34,275 nucleotides of DNA from Lentisphaeria bacterium (GTDB lineage: Bacteria > Verrucomicrobiota > Lentisphaeria > Victivallales > UBA1829): assembly GCA_017629515.1 (NCBI GenBank), contig JAGBXB010000032.1:1-34275 (forward strand), read 5' to 3'. How positions within the stretch are numbered: the stretch's first letter is position 1; every line of letters begins with the position of its first letter. The notes under the pieces are model-generated. The model was not told the origin of the DNA. It searched no databases and saw nothing but the letters and a program-made list of their open reading frames with translations. Shown here one piece after another: positions 31,122 to 34,275 of this stretch. Position numbers and translations under genes: made by a program.

Positions 31122-31967
31122 TTAAAGGAAAGAACGCTCTTTTTTCCGTTTCCGGTACAGTTCCGGGGTGAGAAAAAATTTTCTTTTGAAACGGCGGATA
31201 AAGTATGTTGCGGAGGCAAAAGCACTTTCCCTTGCAATTTCTTCAATGGATAAAGAGGTACTTATCAATAATTTTTCAGCGTGGGAAAGTTTGAGATCAT
31301 TCACATATTCTGTAAAGGAACAGGAGTATTTTTTCTTCCACAGCCGGAAAAAAGTCCTGCGGGAAAAACCGAATTTCTGTAAAAGAAAAGGCAGGGAAAG
31401 ATCATCTTTAAAGTGCAGTTCAAGGTAACTTATCAATTCCGGAAAGCGTGTGCCGTCCTCCCGGTATTGATCTTTCAGCATTTCTTTTGAAGAACGTATG
31501 GCAACAAGAAATTGCAGAGCAAGAAGGTCAAGAGTATCGGCTTTTGCCGGGGTATCCGGCAGCAGAAGTTCCTTACGGATACGGGAAATAATATCATTGA
31601 TTTCCGGCGTTATCTCAAAATGAGTGTTTTCAAAACCCATATCCATCATATATTGGGCGTTTTTTCCTGTATAGCAAAAAAAGATCTCATCATGTTTGGC
31701 TGCTTTCAGGGTATGCAGAACTGTTCCCGGAGGATGGATATGCAAACAGGGCAGGGGGAATTTTGATTTGACTATTTTGCCGTTTACAAGCCCTTTGCCA
31801 TCGCCGTCGCTGTTGAGAATGATACAGAAATACAAGGCATGAAGAGTACGGTTTATATTCCAGTGGAGCTGATCCGGCAGGTAGCCTATTTCTGAAATCT
31901 GACAGGGTAAAGAAAGAAAACGGGACATTCTTCCCGGATAACAGAATATTTTTTTGCGTTTTTCCAT
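31122..31967 (-). CDS. AraC family transcriptional regulator (divergent to transporter)
   Basis: ATG 31967 (281 residues) is preferred over GTG 31985 because AAAGAG lies 8 bases before it. The N-terminal sensor half (INRTLHALYFCIILNSDGDGKGLVNGKIVKSKFPLPCLHIHPPGTVLHT) resembles the AraC sugar-binding cupin with a His/Pro-rich strand. The DNA-binding half shows LSLPFLLQKFGFSRRTFFRLWKKKYSCSFTEYVNDLKLSHAEKLL and LSIEEIARESAFASATYFIRRFKRKFFLTPELYRKRKK, the two helix-turn-helix units. It is head-to-head with a DMT-like permease and shares an intergenic region bearing TGGCAC repeats 21 bases apart, so control of that transporter and of itself is likely. Confidence 0.92.
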   Translation of the reverse strand: MEKRKKIFCYPGRMSRFLSLPCQISEIGYLPDQLHWNINRTLHALYFCIILNSDGDGKGLVNGKIVKSKFPLPCLHIHPPGTVLHTLKAAKHDEIFFCYTGKNAQYMMDMGFENTHFEITPEINDIISRIRKELLLPDTPAKADTLDLLALQFLVAIRSSKEMLKDQYREDGTRFPELISYLELHFKDDLSLPFLLQKFGFSRRTFFRLWKKKYSCSFTEYVNDLKLSHAEKLLISTSLSIEEIARESAFASATYFIRRFKRKFFLTPELYRKRKKERSFL

Positions 31968-31979
31968 AGGATTGCTCTT

Positions 31980-32048
31980 TGGCACGATCGTTTGATATTA
32001 TGGCACTTTCTGCTCTTGTTCTTTATATTATTCAGCTTAAATTATAAT
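31980..32048 (+). promoter_or_regulatory. Candidate AraC-type operator and activator-dependent promoter
   Basis: TGGCAC occurs at 31980-31985 and 32001-32006, exactly 21 bases apart, the spacing of AraC half-sites on one DNA face. A perfect TATAAT lies at 32043-32048, while the matching -35 position (near 32020-32025) is poor, as expected for a promoter that needs an activator. The first copy sits close to the AraC ribosome site, which would allow self-control. Confidence 0.5.
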
Positions 32049-32110
32049 ATAACAGAGAAAATATATTTATCAAACAAATATAGAAAAAAGTTTGAAAGAA
32101 AGGTATGAAA

Positions 32111-33016
32111 ATGTTTTTTGCGATCCCTGCTCTTATTACGGTTGGGTTAAGCTGGTCGCTTACCGGAATAGTGATGAGCGATGCTCCGAGAAAAAAATGT
32201 GATACAGCGTTTCTTCTGCTGGTAAGCGGAGTGTTAAGCTCTCTTATAAGTCTTTTCTTTTTTCTTTTTCTTCAGAAAGAAGCACTTTCCTGGAAAGTTC
32301 TGCTTTTGTCCTCCGGATGCTACTTTACAGGAAGTGCCATCAATTACTGTATGCTGCAATTTATGTCCTCTGCCATGCAGAAAGGGCCTAACGGGGTGAT
32401 CTGGAGTTTTATTCAGTCCGCATTGATTTTTCCTTTTCTTACAGGAGTCATATTTTTCGGAGATAAATTGACCCCTCTGCGGGGAGCTGGATTACTGGTT
32501 CTTCTTCTGGCTCTTATCTTTCTCGGATTGGGAAAGGAAAATAAAGAAAAAGAAAAAGGGTGGAAAAAAATTACTTTTGCAGCATTTATCATGGCGGGAA
32601 TCACTTTAAGTTTAAATAGTATTCCCTCCTATTTTCCGGAGGCAAGAAATTTAAACAGTATGGGAAGAACATTTATGAGTGGTTGCGGGACTCTTTTTGC
32701 CGCAATTTTTTATTGTTATCCCAAATACCGCAACTATACAAAAGAGATGTTTCTGACAGAATTGAAAAGACCTGTTTTGTGGAAATATATCTTTACTTTA
32801 AAACTTTTCGGTCTGATTGCCAGTTATCTTCTCCTTTATCCCGGACTGGATGCCATGGCAAAGGCGGGGGCTGGGTGTATTTCCTATCCCCTTGTCATTG
32901 GATCGTGCATTATGGGATTCAATTTATACAGTTTATTTATTCTGCGGGAAAAATGGTCTTTTCTTCAGGCGGCAGGTACGATTCTGTGTATTGCCGGAGA
33001 ATTTATGCTTATATGA
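32111..33016 (+). CDS. DMT-superfamily permease, RhaT-like
   Basis: Ten hydrophobic helices in 301 residues. AAAGG lies 7 bases before ATG 32111, so this start is chosen over ATG 32105, which is only 1 base from it. The repeat pattern (ALITVGLSWSLTGIVMSDAPRKK, FTGSAINYCMLQFMSSAMQKGPNGVIWSFIQSALIFPFL, FIMAGITLSLNSIPSYFPEARNLN, YPLVIGSCIMGFNLYSLFILREKWSFLQAAGTILCIAGEF) is that of the drug/metabolite superfamily with a flavour of RhaT or glucose-uptake permeases, not of the EamA protein at 22330. It is probably a sugar importer induced by the divergent AraC protein. The substrate cannot be read. Confidence 0.8.
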   Translation: MFFAIPALITVGLSWSLTGIVMSDAPRKKCDTAFLLLVSGVLSSLISLFFFLFLQKEALSWKVLLLSSGCYFTGSAINYCMLQFMSSAMQKGPNGVIWSFIQSALIFPFLTGVIFFGDKLTPLRGAGLLVLLLALIFLGLGKENKEKEKGWKKITFAAFIMAGITLSLNSIPSYFPEARNLNSMGRTFMSGCGTLFAAIFYCYPKYRNYTKEMFLTELKRPVLWKYIFTLKLFGLIASYLLLYPGLDAMAKAGAGCISYPLVIGSCIMGFNLYSLFILREKWSFLQAAGTILCIAGEFMLI

Positions 33017-33210
33017 ATGAAAAAGGATTGAAACTTTTGTAAAGTTGCTGTCTTATGAGGGAATATAAATAACCCATGGGATTATTATGGCAGAAAAAAA
33101 TGGTTTTGCCATCTGCTCTCAATGGGAAATGACGGATGAAAAATGGAAAGAGCGGGATCGTGTAAATAATCCATAAAAAAACTGCCTTTCGGGAAAGAGG
33201 GTGGAACATA
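33017..33210. other. Gap between transporter and small membrane genes
   Basis: The only frames here are a 29-codon frame from ATG 33087 to TAA 33176 (MAEKNGFAICSQWEM) without a ribosome site and a 9-codon one at 33016. Neither is supported. No terminator hairpin or promoter of quality is seen. Confidence 0.5.
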
Positions 33211-33339
33211 TTGTATTTGATGTCATTCCTTATTGGCTTTGGGGGAATTCTATTGATGATACTACTCCACTGGGAAATAGAATCACCGGAAACTGAATTT
33301 TTCCTTGCATTAATCACTTTTTCCTGTATATTACTGTGA
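33211..33339 (+). CDS. Tiny membrane protein, 42 residues
   Basis: TTG 33211 follows AAAGAGGGTGG at about 6 bases; ATG 33220 is the alternative (39 residues). The product is two hydrophobic helices with a short charged turn: MYLMSFLIGFGGILLMILLH, then WEIESPETE, then FFLALITFSCILL. It stops with TGA 33337-33339. The next membrane gene starts 28 bases on. No family is known to me. Its layout as first of three membrane-protein genes in a row supports it being real. Confidence 0.45.
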   Translation: MYLMSFLIGFGGILLMILLHWEIESPETEFFLALITFSCILL

Positions 33340-33366
33340 ACTTGGAACAAAGCAGGGAGTTTTGTT

Positions 33367-33768
33367 ATGGATCCCCGGGATCTCTCTTTTTTATTGATTC
33401 TCACATCCTATATACTTTGGGCTGCCGCTTTGCTTTCTGTTATTTTTATGGAAAGGAAAGATTGGGCGTACCTGCCGGCAGCTTTGATTCTGCTTCATTC
33501 CCAGTGGATCATGCTTATTGTTTTTTTTATGATTGCACTACTTTTCAGTTTTATATTTCCCTCTATATCTTACCCCGGGCAGAATACAATAGAATTTGTT
33601 CTCCTTTTTTGTTATTTGTCCCTGCCGGCTCTTTATTTTATCATACTTCTTTTCTATCCACCCCACAGGAATAATACATTCAAATTTTTTTGTATTACAA
33701 GTTTCACAAGCATACTTACTTTTGCAGGAGGGATAACATTATTTTTAAGTTTTGCAGCACGGCAGTAA
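33367..33768 (+). CDS. Four-helix membrane protein of unknown function
   Basis: AGGGAG 7 bases before ATG 33367 fixes the start. The 133 residues form about four transmembrane helices (LSFLLILTSYILWAAALLSVIFM; LPAALILLHSQWIMLIVFFMIALLFSF; FVLLFCYLSLPALYFIILLFY; FFCITSFTSILTFAGGITLFLSF) with short loops. There is no conserved motif or charged catalytic residue within the helices. It sits between a 42-residue two-helix protein and a cut membrane-anchored gene, all on the same strand, so an inner-membrane complex is possible. I do not recognise it. Confidence 0.7.
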   Translation: MDPRDLSFLLILTSYILWAAALLSVIFMERKDWAYLPAALILLHSQWIMLIVFFMIALLFSFIFPSISYPGQNTIEFVLLFCYLSLPALYFIILLFYPPHRNNTFKFFCITSFTSILTFAGGITLFLSFAARQ

Positions 33769-33804
33769 TTTGGCTTCTGTTCGCATTTTTTTGAGTAATA
33801 AAAT

Positions 33805-34275
33805 ATGAAAAAAATATATATTTCTATTTTGATTATTATTTCCTTCTTGTCCGGATCTGTTTTTTTCTGGAAGGAGATTTTATTGATCTTCTTTACTGTA
33901 TCGGGATTTTCTTCTCTTTATACAAATAGCGGGACTCTTTTTCTGCAACAGGGGAATCAAATTATAAAAACTCACATTTATACAAGTAAAAATGTACCAT
34001 ATACATTGATTGGACCCATTCCCTTCCCGGAACAGGAAGACTTTCTGTTTGTCGGAAAAAAGGAAGTTGCGGGGCGTATGCTGGATGAGAAAGTCAAGGC
34101 AGATTATTTCCGGCTTTATAAATGGTTATTTATTATGTTTGATTTAAGTTCAAAACCGGATGCGGCAGCCCCTTATTTTATATTCAACGCCAAAATCCGG
34201 TATGATGAAAAGCTTGCCAGGTATTTTTATGAGATTTATTCCGATGACTCACAGGAAACGGAAAGTAAAATATGT
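33805..34275 (+). CDS. Membrane-anchored hypothetical protein, 3' end cut by window edge
   Basis: From ATG 33805 the frame is open for 157 codons to the last base of the window, with no stop. The N-terminus is a membrane helix or signal anchor (MKKIYISILIIISFLSGSVFFW) and a second short hydrophobic stretch (EILLIFFTVSGFSSLY). The rest, residues ~40-157, looks like a soluble exported domain (NSGTLFLQQGNQIIKTHIYTSKNVPYTLIGPIPFPEQEDFLFVGKKEV, RYDEKLARYFYEIYSDD). No ribosome site is evident just upstream (GAGTAATAAAAT). The start is 36 bases after the previous stop. No family is recognised; co-transcription with the two preceding small membrane genes is likely. Confidence 0.65.
   Translation, partial: MKKIYISILIIISFLSGSVFFWKEILLIFFTVSGFSSLYTNSGTLFLQQGNQIIKTHIYTSKNVPYTLIGPIPFPEQEDFLFVGKKEVAGRMLDEKVKADYFRLYKWLFIMFDLSSKPDAAAPYFIFNAKIRYDEKLARYFYEIYSDDSQETESKIC

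Noticed and set aside
30934..31125. A 63-codon plus-strand frame (MPQKKRQKLWTAKNSSGKK) overlapping the end of the EF-hand-like gene.
   Set aside because: It overlaps a better-supported gene in another frame, has no ribosome site, and its tail runs through an inverted repeat; a decayed fragment cannot be excluded.
33087..33176. A 29-codon frame in the gap after the RhaT-like gene.
   Set aside because: No ribosome site, no hydrophobic or motif signal, and length within chance.

Overview
The window looks like chromosome from a gut-type member of the Lentisphaerota (Victivallis-like). This is inference from gene content: a pseudopilin with the [16 protein letters not shown] leader, DUF4838 proteins, a GH109-like oxidoreductase-fold enzyme, SGNH hydrolases, several AraC regulators and several Gfo/Idh/MocA proteins. 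No marker gene fixes the taxon. The DNA is moderately AT-rich, with clear AGGAG-type ribosome sites. TGA is a normal stop codon (used by eda, the pseudopilin and the 1061-residue protein). There is no phage, CRISPR array or insertion sequence; the only mobile-looking DNA is a small cluster of palindromic repeats at 7341-7560.

Layout. 2-1279: a membrane-anchored protein cut by the left edge. 1504-7263: a five-gene run behind a strong promoter (KDPG aldolase, Gfo/Idh/MocA oxidoreductase, cytosolic DUF4838 protein, stand-alone CBM9-like protein, tagaturonate epimerase UxaE), read as a hexuronate catabolic operon. 7284-7704: terminator and repeats. 7762-9042: an MFS transporter broken by one in-frame TGA. 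9046-11239: AraC regulator divergent from a GH109-like gene. 11471-18069: a secretome block of two tandem SGNH hydrolases, a pseudopilin and a 1061-residue secreted protein with a LamG-like C-terminus. 18189-21302 (minus): exported DUF4838 protein fused to CBM9-like domains. 21485-23211 (minus): sugar isomerase/epimerase and an EamA transporter. 23342-25171: two tRNA-Lys (minus), a lipoprotein (minus) and two tRNA-Asp (plus). 25202-27151: xerD and apbE. 27152-30139: AraC regulator divergent from an oxidoreductase and a conserved unknown. 30223-31007: two small unknowns. 31122-33016: AraC regulator divergent from a DMT-like transporter. 33211-34275: a run of small membrane proteins, the last cut by the right edge.

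How the genes fit together. Exported proteins (SGNH esterase-like, LamG protein, fused DUF4838) would act on glycans outside the inner membrane. Transporters (EamA, RhaT-like, the broken MFS) may bring products in. Cytosolic DUF4838, UxaE and Eda would finish uronic acids to pyruvate and glyceraldehyde 3-phosphate. Three AraC genes each sit head-to-head with one catabolic or transport gene, suggesting substrate-specific local switches.

The most interesting points are: the split-versus-fused DUF4838/CBM9 pair in a uronate setting; a 23-bp inverted repeat of two dyads around the pseudopilin start; TGGCAC repeats 21 bp apart before a perfect -10 box at the last AraC cassette; and the single TGA in an otherwise intact MFS gene.
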